Source: Halobacteriales archaeon QS_4_62_28
Lineage (GTDB): Archaea; Halobacteriota; Halobacteria; Halobacteriales; Haloarculaceae
Length of the DNA: 64,000 nt
Assembly (NCBI GenBank): GCA_003021685.1
Contig: PXRO01000004.1
Location: 1-64,000 of the forward strand
Direction of reading: 5' to 3'
Shown here: one piece after another, positions 18,879 through 29,006 of the stretch
Position numbering within the stretch: position 1 is the first letter of the stretch
Layout: each line of letters starts with the position of its first letter
Translations under genes and position numbers: made by a program
The notes under the pieces: generated by a model
The model's database searches: none
What the model was told of the DNA's origin: nothing
What the model saw: only the letters and a program-made list of their open reading frames with translations

Positions 18879-20186
18879 TCACTTCGTTTCCGCGACGGTG
18901 ACCGTCGAGATGCGGGCCCCCTCGACGGCATCGACGGTCAACTCGTAGCCGTCGACGACGGTCCGGTCGCCGACCTCCGGCGCACGCCCCAGTCGATCCA
19001 GTATCAGCCCCCCGACCGTATCGAACGACGGGTTCTCGAAGTCGGTGTCGAGCGCCTCGTTGACTTCTGACAGCGAGACGGCACCGTCGACGACGTAGGT
19101 CCCATCCGCTCTTTCGTCGATGGACGGTTCGTGTTCCTCGATGTCGAACTTGTCACGGATCTCCCCGACGAGTTCCTCGACCACGTCCTCGACGGTCGCG
19201 ATTCCCTCGAAAGCACCCCACTCGTCGATGACAGCGGCCATCTGGCGCTGTTCGCGCTGGAACTCCGTCAGGAGTTCGTTGAGCCGCATCGTCTCTGGCA
19301 CGACCGGAAGGTCGCGTACAATCTCACCGGCAGTCACGTCGCCAGCCCCGTTCGCGTCGAGGGCGCGCAACACGTCCTTGGCGTCGACGAAGCCGACCAC
19401 GTGCTCCTCACTGTCGACGACCGGGTAGCGCGTGTGGCCGGCCTCCAGAATGACTGAACGGAGTTCCGGGACCGACATCGTCGCGGGCACGCTCACCACG
19501 TCAGGTCGCGGGACCATCACCTCACGAACGGCTCTGTCGTCGAACTCGAACACCCGCTGGATCATCTCGACCTCGACTGCGTCGACGTGTCCCTCGCGGC
19601 CCGACTGGTTCAGAACCCGAAGGATCTCCTCCTCTTCGAGGGTCTCCTCGCTCTCGGAGGCGGGTTCGACCCCGAGCAACCGCGTGAAGAAGTTCGCCGT
19701 CCCGTTGAACACGAAGATGCCCGGCAGGAACAGGTAATAAAAGAACGTCATCGGCGGGGCGACGAGCAACGAGATCCGCCGGGCGTCGGCGATTGCGATT
19801 GTCTTGGGCGCGAGTTCGCCGAAGACGACGTGCAGGAAGGTGATACACGAGAACCCGACGGCGAAAGCCACGAGGTGGACGAGGCTCTCGGGCAATATTG
19901 GCCCCAGAAAGGGTTCCAGCAGGGCGGCGACGGCCGGTTCGCCGATCCACCCGAGACCGAGCGACGCGACCGTGATTCCGAGCTGGGTCGTCGCCAGATA
20001 GTCGTCGAGGTTCGCCATCACGTCCTGGAGTAGCGTTGCACCGGCACGCCCCTCCGCTGCGAGTTGTTCGACCGACGTTGCCCTGATGCGCACGAACGCG
20101 AACTCCGACGCGACGAAAAAGCCGTTCAGGAAGACCAGAAAGAAGGCTCCCACGAGGCGTGCGAGCGAGAGAACGACATCGACCAT
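18879..20186 (-). CDS. CNNM/CorC-type hemolysin-family transporter (DUF21 plus CBS pair plus CorC domain)
   Basis: LVFLNGFFVASEFAFVRIRATSVEQLAAEG...TQLGITVASLGLGWIGEPAVA...VMVPRPDVVSV... Confidence 0.9.
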   Translation of the reverse strand: MVDVVLSLARLVGAFFLVFLNGFFVASEFAFVRIRATSVEQLAAEGRAGATLLQDVMANLDDYLATTQLGITVASLGLGWIGEPAVAALLEPFLGPILPESLVHLVAFAVGFSCITFLHVVFGELAPKTIAIADARRISLLVAPPMTFFYYLFLPGIFVFNGTANFFTRLLGVEPASESEETLEEEEILRVLNQSGREGHVDAVEVEMIQRVFEFDDRAVREVMVPRPDVVSVPATMSVPELRSVILEAGHTRYPVVDSEEHVVGFVDAKDVLRALDANGAGDVTAGEIVRDLPVVPETMRLNELLTEFQREQRQMAAVIDEWGAFEGIATVEDVVEELVGEIRDKFDIEEHEPSIDERADGTYVVDGAVSLSEVNEALDTDFENPSFDTVGGLILDRLGRAPEVGDRTVVDGYELTVDAVEGARISTVTVAETK

Positions 20187-20252
20187 AGGCGTTGTTCTCT
20201 CCAGCCGGGAATAAGTTGCCGGGATCGAACGGCTCACACGTGGCTCCTACCC

Positions 20253-20468
20253 GCCGTGTTTCTCCTCGACGGCGCAACACCGCCGAAAGACGCCTGCAAC
20301 CGTCACGGCCTCAATTTCCGCGACGAACGCCACGGAAATCGCAACAGCATCGAACGTGTTTTTCGAGAGGTAAAACGAAGAACTGCCGCCTTCTCAAACT
20401 GTTTTAGCCACGCCGAAGCAGAAACAGCTGACGAGTGGCTCAAATCGTTTGCCTTCGTATGGAATTAG
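20253..20468 (+). pseudogene. C-terminal remnant of an IS6-family (ISH-type) transposase
   Basis: VFLLDGATPPKDACNRHGLNFRDERHGNRNSIERVFREVKRRTAAFSNCFSHAEAETADEWLKSFAFVWN*; N-terminal DDE portion absent. Confidence 0.75.
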
Positions 20469-20814
20469 CTAATCTGAACGCGACCGTACCGACTGACCCG
20501 TCTCTATTTCCGTGCCACTCAACTGAACAGGTCGCAAACACTACTAATACTTTATTCAGGCCTTGTGCTGTTGAAAGTGCGCCTTCGAGCGTCTCAAAAT
20601 CAGGTTCCACAAATTGATCTATGACCATATAAATATCACTTGATTTACACTGATCTTTTTGGGCTACGCTTGAATAAAATGTGTGTAATTTTGGAGTTTC
20701 TGCAAATCTAACCTCTGTACTGAACGGTAGATGTTCCGCCTCTGCTGATCAGTCGATACCGGGTGAGCAGGTACCGCAGTGCTAGAGTTCTCATGGGGGC
20801 GACGACAGGTCGAG

Positions 20815-21170
20815 TTAGTCGAGCTGTTTCAGGTCGGTCCGGGTTTCGACGGTACCGGTTTGCGGGTCCCGCTCGATTCGAACAGCAGAATTTCTACCTC
20901 ACTTTCGGCGACAGGGCGGTGTTCGACGCTTTCTGGAACGATCAGGAATCCCCCCTCTTCGAGGGCCCTGTTTGACTCTTGGCGGAACTCGATCCGAAGC
21001 TCACCCGACGTGATCAAAAACAACTCGTCAGCGTCTCCGTGCTGATGCCAGAATAACTCTTCGTCGGCCTTCACAAGTTTGACCGCTTGGACGTTCAGTT
21101 CACCCGCGAGGCGCGGCTCTCAATGGTCATCAAACGAGGCGAATCCCTCCGTCAAATTCACCTTCTCCAT
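20815..21170 (-). pseudogene. cupin-domain protein, disrupted
   Basis: MEKVNLTEGFASFDDH*EPRLAGELNVQAVKLVKADEELFWHQHGDADELFLITSGELRIEFRQES...VPESVEHRPVAESEVEILLFESSGTR then -1-nt frameshift to TGTVETRTDLKQLD*. Confidence 0.8.
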
Positions 21171-21271
21171 ACTGGCTCATCTTCCTCTAGGTGATGAACG
21201 CTTTCTCCTTACTAGATGTTCGAAATAGGATACGAAATAGTGATACAGAGGGACTCTAAGCATTCCGTGTG

Positions 21272-21988
21272 TTATTCTTGATCGAGATCAGCTTGGTTCA
21301 ACTTCCAAGTGCGTAGGTCCATCAGTTCGCTTTCGGTCTGTTCGACCTGAACGGACTGGTCGTCGTCTTCGAGACAATTTCCATCTGGGGTCCCGAACCT
21401 GTCTTTAAATTTTTGAAGTTCTGTTCCGGTATAATATACATCAGCTTTGGCAACTGGCTCGAATTCATGGGGGGATACTAATGCCTCGGTTTTGTTGAGA
21501 AGGACATTGGCCAGCTCTCTTTCGAACCCAGATAATGAATCTACGCGGATAATGTCCTCGCAGTCGTCAGTGTTTTTCGCAATCACATGGTATCTATAGT
21601 CACCGTCGTCCCCGTGTGAGACCACTGCTACGTGATACTTGTCGCCCTTCTTAAGATACGCGTCCTGATCGTGGTATACAGCGGTGAGTTCATCATCGAC
21701 CGATTCGAGTGATAACGGATCTTCGGCCCGCTCATATCTGTCGACGCTCTGGTCGTACTCGACGTATACGCGGTCACCATCGCGGTTGAGCCATTTCATA
21801 GTGTGACCGTGCTGGTCAAAGGTCGCCTCGACGAATGACTGACCCCGATCGGAAAGACTCTGATATTCGACGACTAGCTTGTCTGGGGAGATATCATTAT
21901 TCGCGTCTCCTATTTGAGCAAGACACCCGGATGTAATCCCTAATATAGAACAGGCAAGACCACTAATGACTTCTCTGCGAGTATTCAT
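21272..21988 (-). CDS. putative secreted lipoprotein
   Basis: MNTRREVISGLACSILGITSGCLAQ: signal peptide with lipobox-like TSGC; lower GC than surroundings. Confidence 0.6.
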   Translation of the reverse strand: MNTRREVISGLACSILGITSGCLAQIGDANNDISPDKLVVEYQSLSDRGQSFVEATFDQHGHTMKWLNRDGDRVYVEYDQSVDRYERAEDPLSLESVDDELTAVYHDQDAYLKKGDKYHVAVVSHGDDGDYRYHVIAKNTDDCEDIIRVDSLSGFERELANVLLNKTEALVSPHEFEPVAKADVYYTGTELQKFKDRFGTPDGNCLEDDDQSVQVEQTESELMDLRTWKLNQADLDQE

Positions 21989-22053
21989 ATATCCATTATA
22001 ATAAACAAAAATAAAAAATCTTTGGCGAGGTCGGCGGCGTCGTCCTCGCCCCG

Positions 22054-25000
22054 CTACATGAAGTCGGCGATGCCGCTTTGCTTGTTTTTGTCATTCTCGA
22101 ACACCCGCTTGATCGATTTGTTGAGGATTTCGAGGCGCTGTTTGGTGTACTCCCGGCAGTCGAACTCCTCGGCGACCATCGTGGCGGTGTCGATGTACTT
22201 GTTGACCGACCCTTCGTGGACGGTGAGGTTGACGCGGCCGCCACACTCCCGGCAGTCCCCGGAGAGGGGCATCCGGCGGTACTTTTCGCCACAGTCCAGA
22301 CAGCGGACCTCCTGGCGAGAGAAGGCCCGGAGGTTGCCGATCAGGTCCGGCAGGAAGTGATATTCGATGATCCGCTCGGCCACGTCAGTCTCGTCGACGG
22401 CCCGCAACTTCCGGGAGAGGTCCAGTTGGGCGTCCATCTTGTCGGTCATTGATCCCAGCGTCTTGTACGCAGAGAGATCGGGACCGATGGCGATGTTCGA
22501 GGTGTCGTGACTGTGCACGAAGTCGGTGTACTCGCGGTCGGTCCCCAGGGTCTCCTCTGCGATGGTCATGATTTCCTCGACCTCGCCGGGGTCGGCCATC
22601 TCCCGGGTCGCCTCGTAGAACTCCCGGGGGTACTCCCACATGATGTCCATGTTGTGGGCCTCGTCGTCGATTTCGCTGGGGTCGATCCGGGAGGACATCA
22701 CCAGGGGCGCGTCCATGCGACCGCCCCGCTGATCCGGCAAGAATTTCCGGGAGAAGTTCAGCAGACCGTCCATCAGAAGCATCACGCAGTCCTCGTCGCC
22801 GTCGCACTGCTTTAGGTAATGTCCTTCGATGGCGAGAGCGTGGGTCTCGGCGACAGTCAGGCAGTACACCGAATCGACATCGCTCTGGACGTACTCGATA
22901 TCGGTCACCTCGTCGAACGGGACAGTCGTGCCGCCGTCGGTAACGGCGTCAGCGGGGTTGCCGCCGTCAGTCGTCTCACCGCCGTCGTAGGCGGGGATGG
23001 CGTCGCCGGTGTCGAGTTCGCTGGCCGGCACTTCCTCGATGCCGCCGGATCCTCGTCGGAGCATCGTGTGATCCGGTGTCACCGCAAGCGTGTGATCGCC
23101 AGCAGTCACGTGGATCATGTGCTCCGGCGCGGTATGTTTCGACACCGCTTCGACCGGCTGGCGGCACGGACGGCCGTCGGCGTCGACCGATGGGACAGTC
23201 ACGTCACCTGGTAACTCCTGGATGACGGTGCCGAAGTCGTCTTCGCGAGGATCGTCGAGTCGGTCCTCGACGAGACGCTCGATCCGTCCGTAGTGCCACT
23301 CGCCGCCCTCGTCCTCGTACCACAGTCGCGCGTCCGGATGGAAGCAGTTCCGCCGCTTTGCGGCGTGGAAGTACGGATGGGCGTAGCCGACCGCGGCCGA
23401 AGTGAAGCCGATCACTCGCCCGACCGTCGCGGCGCTGGTGTGTGGAGCCATCCCGAAAACGAGTTCGCCGACGAGGTCCTCGCGGTCGTTGAGTTCGTAG
23501 AACGGATCGAGACCGTAGTACTGGACCAGCAGGTCGTCGACGAAGTCGGCGGTGTTGAGCATGTGCTGGGCCGCGCCGTCCGAGAGGACGACGTCCTGGA
23601 CCTTCAGTTCGACAAGCTGGTCCTCGTGGCGGAGTGGGTCGCCGTGGATGTCTGCCTGGTAGCCAAGCCCGCGGAGCTGGTCGACGGTGATATCGAGTTC
23701 GGACGCCCGAACCGATGTCACCGGCAGGTCGGTCATGTCGTAGCGGACGGTGCCGTCTTTGAACGACGAGACCTCGTGTTTGGCCCGCAGGATCCCCTTC
23801 TCCATCGGTTCGGGGATCTTCTCCTCGGAGGTGAGACCCTCGACGCCTTTCACCAGGTCGAAGGCAGTCTCGCGCTCGCCGACCGACTGGAGGGCGTCGC
23901 GGTACTCCGCGCCGAGGTCGAGTTCCTCGTACTGGGTCGGGTAGGCCATCGTCTCACAACGGGGACACTCCGCCCGGCCGGACTGGTCGGGGTCGACCTC
24001 GCTATCGCAGTCCGGACAGACGTAGACGGCGTCGGTGACGCCGTTGCAGTCGGGACAGCGCCCGCGGAAGGTCTCGGTGGCACAGTCCCGACAGCGCCGG
24101 CGGCTGACCTCCACCTCGACGCGACCCTGGCGGTCGTTCATCTCCTCTGCGTGTTTCGTCGCATCGGCGACCGACCGCTGTGCGCCGCCGGCCTCGTCGA
24201 TGGGAAACAGGGTGTGGACCGCCGGCGAGAGTTCCCGCTCCTCGGATTTCTCCGGGCGACCCATCCGGTTACCGATCCGAGTCGGCGCACGCTCGCGGAC
24301 GCGGAACGGCGCGATTTCGGTGACTGCTTCGATTGCGTTGTCGCCCGGTTCTGGCGCGTCGTCGGACGACTGTTTCGCCCAGTTCGATTCGCCGTCGGTG
24401 TACGTCCGGGACCGCTCTGAGAGGTCCTCGACAGTCCACTCGCGCCGGAGTTGCTCGTCGAAGCCCAGTGTCCGGACCAGCGGTAGCCACTCCGGGACGG
24501 CGATGGTGTCTTCGCGCTGGGTGTGCTCGATGAGCAGGCGTTCGAGTGTCTGTTCGAGGCGCTCGGTCCGGGGGAACAGGAGGTTGCCGTCGGTCTGTTC
24601 GGTGCCTGCCGTCTCGACGGCGTCGGCGAGGTCACAGACGGCCTCGACGCTCACGTCGTGCCAGCAGTAGGTGTACTTCGGGTGCAATGGCGCGTCGTAC
24701 TCACTGGCCCACGCGAGTGCCTCCTCGGCGGTCGGATCGGCGAGGTCGACGTGGATGTCGTCTTCGAGAGCCTGCACGTCGGCCCTGGTGTCGGCGAACT
24801 CCTGACGCCACCACTCGACGGTGTAGGCGGCCGGCGCGAGCGGGTGGTTGTTCTCGACGAACTCCCCGTAGTTGACCAGATACTCGCCCAGGTCGACGAT
24901 CTTCTCGACGCCGTTGCGGACTTCGAGTGCCTCGGCGGGGTCGTCGATCCGGCGCACGTCGCCGTTGGCGAGTTTGACCGTCGGGCCCTCGATGCTGTCG

Positions 25001-26187
25001 ACCGGGACGACGCCGGCGGCCTTCCCGGGGCGTTCGGTCTTGATCTGGGTCCCCGTCGCGAGGAAGTCGTCGACCAGGTGCATCGTCGCCGGATGGACGC
25101 CCGCCGTCGCGAAGCCGTGGTTGCGTGCGCGGCCGTAGCGCAGGCGGAATCCGCCGGCGTTCGACGGGTGGGAAAAGACCGGTCGGCCCGCGATCAGGTC
25201 CCGGAGGTACTTCGTGGCCGGTTCGACGCGCGGTGGGCCGTCGACCTCGTCGCCGTCCGTGTCCGTGTCCGTGCCGTCGCCGTCGTCACTCGCGCCGTCG
25301 CCGCTCGCGCTGTCCGGGTCCGCTCCCGCGTCGCCCTCGCTGTCGTTCCCGACAGTGCCGTCGATCAGATCCTGGAGCCACGGCCAGTCGACCTCGTCGA
25401 GATTGCGGGTGTACCGCTGGATCTTCGGCGCTTTGAGGGCGATCCCCTCCGCGGCGACCAGGCACATCCCACCACGGGCGGAGTTGGTATCGGCTCGTTC
25501 GAGGTCCCGGTAGCCAGAGACCTCCTCGTCGCCGGTCGCTTCGCCGTCAAGCATGATCGGCATGTGCTCGGCGATGTATTTGGACTCCTTCTCCTTGGGC
25601 GAGTACTGGAGGCCGGTCTCCTTGTCGTAGAGGGCGATCTCCTCGGCGTAGCGGCCGACCTCCCGCTCGCGGGCCTTGTACTGGTCGATGCCAAGCAGTG
25701 CGCGGGCGTAGTCGGCTACCAGCACGGAGAGCGCTTGGGCGGTCCCGCCCGCAGAGCGGATCGGACCGGCGTAGTAGACGTTGACGAACTCCGTGCCGTC
25801 GTCGTTTTCGAGGATCTCGACCCGGTCGATCCCCTCGATGGGTGCGGCGACGACACCCTCGGTCAGGAGGGCAACGGCAGTCCTGACTGCGCCCTCGACT
25901 TTGCCTGCCTTCGAATCGTAGTCACCGACCTCGCCCTCGACGAAATCTGAGACCAGTTCCAGCGCCGCCTCCTCGCGTGACATCTCCCCCTCCAGTTCAC
26001 GCACGCGCTCGGCGACACCGTCGATACCGAGGATGTTCTCGACCCGATCGGCCATGTCCCGGGCAGTCGGAATCTCGACTTCGGGCTTCGGGTCCCCGCC
26101 GCGCTGTCGGGCACGCTGGGCCACGTCGAAGGCCTCGTCGAGTTCGTCCTCCAACCGTTCGAAGTACTGTTCGTCGGCCTCGCGCAT
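22054..26187 (-). CDS. polC: DNA polymerase D large subunit DP2, intein-containing precursor
   Basis: MREADEQYFERLEDELDEAFDVAQRARQRGGDPKPEVEIPTARDMADRVENILG...; DGDEDC...LLMDGLLNFSRKFLPDQRGGRMDAPLV motif. Confidence 0.95.
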   Translation of the reverse strand: MREADEQYFERLEDELDEAFDVAQRARQRGGDPKPEVEIPTARDMADRVENILGIDGVAERVRELEGEMSREEAALELVSDFVEGEVGDYDSKAGKVEGAVRTAVALLTEGVVAAPIEGIDRVEILENDDGTEFVNVYYAGPIRSAGGTAQALSVLVADYARALLGIDQYKAREREVGRYAEEIALYDKETGLQYSPKEKESKYIAEHMPIMLDGEATGDEEVSGYRDLERADTNSARGGMCLVAAEGIALKAPKIQRYTRNLDEVDWPWLQDLIDGTVGNDSEGDAGADPDSASGDGASDDGDGTDTDTDGDEVDGPPRVEPATKYLRDLIAGRPVFSHPSNAGGFRLRYGRARNHGFATAGVHPATMHLVDDFLATGTQIKTERPGKAAGVVPVDSIEGPTVKLANGDVRRIDDPAEALEVRNGVEKIVDLGEYLVNYGEFVENNHPLAPAAYTVEWWRQEFADTRADVQALEDDIHVDLADPTAEEALAWASEYDAPLHPKYTYCWHDVSVEAVCDLADAVETAGTEQTDGNLLFPRTERLEQTLERLLIEHTQREDTIAVPEWLPLVRTLGFDEQLRREWTVEDLSERSRTYTDGESNWAKQSSDDAPEPGDNAIEAVTEIAPFRVRERAPTRIGNRMGRPEKSEERELSPAVHTLFPIDEAGGAQRSVADATKHAEEMNDRQGRVEVEVSRRRCRDCATETFRGRCPDCNGVTDAVYVCPDCDSEVDPDQSGRAECPRCETMAYPTQYEELDLGAEYRDALQSVGERETAFDLVKGVEGLTSEEKIPEPMEKGILRAKHEVSSFKDGTVRYDMTDLPVTSVRASELDITVDQLRGLGYQADIHGDPLRHEDQLVELKVQDVVLSDGAAQHMLNTADFVDDLLVQYYGLDPFYELNDREDLVGELVFGMAPHTSAATVGRVIGFTSAAVGYAHPYFHAAKRRNCFHPDARLWYEDEGGEWHYGRIERLVEDRLDDPREDDFGTVIQELPGDVTVPSVDADGRPCRQPVEAVSKHTAPEHMIHVTAGDHTLAVTPDHTMLRRGSGGIEEVPASELDTGDAIPAYDGGETTDGGNPADAVTDGGTTVPFDEVTDIEYVQSDVDSVYCLTVAETHALAIEGHYLKQCDGDEDCVMLLMDGLLNFSRKFLPDQRGGRMDAPLVMSSRIDPSEIDDEAHNMDIMWEYPREFYEATREMADPGEVEEIMTIAEETLGTDREYTDFVHSHDTSNIAIGPDLSAYKTLGSMTDKMDAQLDLSRKLRAVDETDVAERIIEYHFLPDLIGNLRAFSRQEVRCLDCGEKYRRMPLSGDCRECGGRVNLTVHEGSVNKYIDTATMVAEEFDCREYTKQRLEILNKSIKRVFENDKNKQSGIADFM
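22807..23346 (-). other. Mini-intein (180 aa) within DP2, residues 948-1127 of the precursor
   Basis: Starts CFHPDARLWYEDEGG, block B GDHTLAVTPDHTML, block F VYCLTVAETHALAIEG, ends HYLKQ followed by Cys+1 (CDGDEDC); no homing endonuclease motif seen. Confidence 0.88.
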
Positions 26188-26610
26188 CTATAGCCCCCAG
26201 AGGTCCAGCTCCGTCGCCTCGTCGTGCTGGCGCTGGAGTTTCGTGTCGAACTCGCGGATGTGGAGTTCGCCAGCGAACACGGTCGCGCTGTTGAGATGGC
26301 CTGCCAGCGCGGCCCCGTCAGGCCGCGAGAGGACGGCGTGAGTGTGGGCGAAGCGCTCGCCGTCGAGGTGCGAGACGTTCCCGATGCAGGCGGCGACCTC
26401 CAGTGGCTCCGGGAACGTGACGGCGTCGTACTCCCGGCGCTCCTGGTCGTAGAAGAACATCTCGGCGTCTTCGACGGCACCGAGTCCCTGGAAGAAGGCG
26501 GCGTCGATGGCCTGTTCGTCGGCGAACGCCTCGATCTGTGTTCGCCAGTCCCGCCCGTGATCGAGTCGACAGACGTACTCGCGCGTGGTCTCGACTTCTC
26601 GATAATCCAT
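26188..26610 (-). CDS. PPC/DUF296-type domain protein
   Basis: EYVCRLDHGRDWRTQIEAFADEQAIDAAFFQGLGAVEDAEMFFYD...HTHAVLSRPDGAALAGHLNSATVFAGELHIREF. Confidence 0.88.
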   Translation of the reverse strand: MDYREVETTREYVCRLDHGRDWRTQIEAFADEQAIDAAFFQGLGAVEDAEMFFYDQERREYDAVTFPEPLEVAACIGNVSHLDGERFAHTHAVLSRPDGAALAGHLNSATVFAGELHIREFDTKLQRQHDEATELDLWGL

Positions 26611-26646
26611 AGTCGCTAACCACGGCAGGATGGGCCAAAAACGTTG

Positions 26647-27231
26647 TCAACCGGACAGCGCCACCGTGCCACTGGCCAGGGACCGCTCGGCGTCGTACAG
26701 TTCCAGTTCGTCGACGACCCACTCGATTGGCTCGATGTCTCGTTCACACAGGCGACGCGTGGCCTCGCGGTCGCCACCGCGGGCAATGGTCACGTGGGGC
26801 GTGTAGGCATCGCCTTCGACATCGGGGACGGGATCGAACACCGCACACAGACGCTCGTGGAGCGCGCGCAAGCCGGGACTCTCGACGGCGAGATACAGCA
26901 CTGGTCCCGGTCCCGAGGTCGGTTCCGGGAACCAGTCGACGCCGGTGATCCGGACGGCCACCGGTGGCTCGCCGGCCAGCACTTCGCGCGTGCGAGCCTC
27001 GATTACGTTCGGCGGCCGACCGTCGGCCCCGAGTCGCTTGACCACGAGCGTGTGCTCGCCTCGCCGGCGGGGCGTCACGGTCGGCACCTCGCGGGCGAGG
27101 TCGAGGGCCAGTCGTGCGACCTCGCTGGGGACCGGGACGTTCAGACTGTACACGTCCACGGAGACGGCGTCAGCGGCCAAAAACGGACCGATCCAGCGAT
27201 TATCACGGTCGATGACGCGGCCTAAAGCCAT
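26647..27231 (-). CDS. 2'-5' RNA ligase-like (2H phosphoesterase) family protein
   Basis: MALGRVIDRDNRWIGPFLAADAVSVDVYSLNVPVPSEV...DAYTPHVTIARGGDREATRRLCER. Confidence 0.7.
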   Translation of the reverse strand: MALGRVIDRDNRWIGPFLAADAVSVDVYSLNVPVPSEVARLALDLAREVPTVTPRRRGEHTLVVKRLGADGRPPNVIEARTREVLAGEPPVAVRITGVDWFPEPTSGPGPVLYLAVESPGLRALHERLCAVFDPVPDVEGDAYTPHVTIARGGDREATRRLCERDIEPIEWVVDELELYDAERSLASGTVALSG

Positions 27232-27255
27232 ATACCACGGGATGGCCAACACCGA

Positions 27256-28338
27256 GTGAGAATGTCGACAGGGATCGGGCGGCGCGTCGTCGCCACCGTG
27301 GTCGTGCTGGGACTACTGGTCGTCCCAGTCGCGGGTGCGGGCGTGGACGGATTCACACAGGAACAGGTCGATGCTGACACCATCGTACTGGCTGTCTATA
27401 TCCAGGCCGACGGCGACGCACAGTGGGCCGTCAGCTACCGGACCAGACTCGACGACGACAACACGACAGACGCCTTCGAGAGCCTGCAGGCAGACATCCG
27501 CACGAACGAATCGACGTACACCAGCGAGTTCGGCGGGCAGATGAACCGAACCGTCGACACTGCATCGAACGCCACTGGCCGAGAGATGGCCGTCGAGAAC
27601 CTCACTGTGTCGGCCAGAACCGAGGCACTGCCCCAGGAGTACGGCGTCGTCACCTACCGATTCCGGTGGACCAACTTCGCACAGATCGACGGCGAGCAGT
27701 TGCGGGCGGGCGACGCAGTGGCGGGGCTGTTCCTCGATTCGGAGAGCACGCTACGGATGCACTGGCCCGAGGGCTACGAACGGACGAGTGTCGGGCCCAC
27801 CCCGGACAGACGGGACACGCGCTCTGTCGTCTGGGACGGTCGACTCGATTTCGGTACTGACGAACCGAGTCTCGTCGTGACACGATCCAGTGCCGTGTCT
27901 CAGACGGGGACCGCAGCGCCACAGGAACCCGACGGGGACGGCAACGCCCGGCTCCTCGTCCTCGCGACGGTGCTTGCGGCCGGTGGCGTCGTTGCCGTGC
28001 TGTGGGCGAACCGACGATACGGTTTCGCTGGCGGCACGGTTCCGGCCGGCAGTGAGCCTGGCTCGGTTGAAAGTGACGACGGCCCACCACCGGAACTGCT
28101 GAGCAACGAAGAGCGCCTCCTGGCGGTGCTCGACGACAACAACGGCCGAATGAAACAGCAACAGGTCGCCGACCGACTCGACTGGACGGCGGCTAAGACC
28201 AGCCAGGTCATCAGCGGCCTGCGCGAGGACGACGAACTGGCGACGTTCCGAATCGGCCGTGAAAACGTCGTTACGCTCCCCGGCGTGGACATCGCAGACG
28301 ACGTTGGCGACGACGAAGGTGAATCGGCTGGTGAGTGA
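27256..28338 (+). CDS. secreted/membrane protein with C-terminal winged HTH
   Basis: Signal peptide, extracellular domain, TM LLVLATVLAAGGVVAVLWANRR, then LLSNEERLLAVLDDNNGRMKQQQVADRLDWTAAKTSQVISGLREDDE. Confidence 0.8.
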   Translation: MRMSTGIGRRVVATVVVLGLLVVPVAGAGVDGFTQEQVDADTIVLAVYIQADGDAQWAVSYRTRLDDDNTTDAFESLQADIRTNESTYTSEFGGQMNRTVDTASNATGREMAVENLTVSARTEALPQEYGVVTYRFRWTNFAQIDGEQLRAGDAVAGLFLDSESTLRMHWPEGYERTSVGPTPDRRDTRSVVWDGRLDFGTDEPSLVVTRSSAVSQTGTAAPQEPDGDGNARLLVLATVLAAGGVVAVLWANRRYGFAGGTVPAGSEPGSVESDDGPPPELLSNEERLLAVLDDNNGRMKQQQVADRLDWTAAKTSQVISGLREDDELATFRIGRENVVTLPGVDIADDVGDDEGESAGE

Positions 28339-28435
28339 TCGAAGCGGCGACGCGATACGCTTGGCGTCGTCCACGTGGCGACGGTGGACACCACGCCCCC
28401 CGACACCTAAGAGTACGCCCCGTGTCGTGCCCACC

Positions 28436-28828
28436 ATGACGGCCTACCGTGCCAACTACGCGATGGTGTCGCTCCAGGAACATCTCGGCCCGGACCGGAA
28501 GGGACTGGACGTACCGTGGGCGACCTTCTCCGGTGACAAGACCGACGTACATACCTTCGAAGTGCCGACAGACGACCCGGTCGAGCCGTACGTCCAGATG
28601 CAGGTGTACGACGTGGAAAGCTACGACCACGAGCTACTGGTCAACGGGACGGCGCTGTCCGGCTTCGACATGCCCACCGAGCACGGCTGGCAGTACTGGA
28701 TGGATACCATCACTGCGGCGCGATTGCGCGAGGGCGAAAACACCCTCCAGTTCCGTCGGGACGGTGATACCGACGACAGTTTCGTCGTCGGAACGCTGAC
28801 GATCAACTGGAAAGAACCGGTCGAATAA
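28436..28828 (+). CDS. conserved haloarchaeal protein
   Basis: MTAYRANYAMVSLQEHLGPDRKGLDVPWATFSGDKTDVHTFEVPTDDPVEPYVQMQVYDVESYDHELLVNG. Confidence 0.75.
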   Translation: MTAYRANYAMVSLQEHLGPDRKGLDVPWATFSGDKTDVHTFEVPTDDPVEPYVQMQVYDVESYDHELLVNGTALSGFDMPTEHGWQYWMDTITAARLREGENTLQFRRDGDTDDSFVVGTLTINWKEPVE

Positions 28829-29006
28829 TGGTATTTAAACGCTGCCGCGTCGCACACTATATGCGTGTGAACACGTGACACATATTTCGGGTGCTCGGGG
28901 GCGTCGTTCTCCGGTTTCTTGCCATCGACTGCCCGAAGTCGCTCGATTCCCGGAACCGCATAACCCGTACTTTTATATAGAAGCACATTCAATCAATCGA
29001 ACGATT

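Noticed and set aside
20440-20628. Minus ORF MVIDQFVEPDFETLEGALSTAQGLNKVLVVFATCSVEWHGNRDG... as a possible NucS N-terminal fragment
   Set aside because: Similarity is only by eye and weak; overlaps a degraded AT-rich region, so not called.
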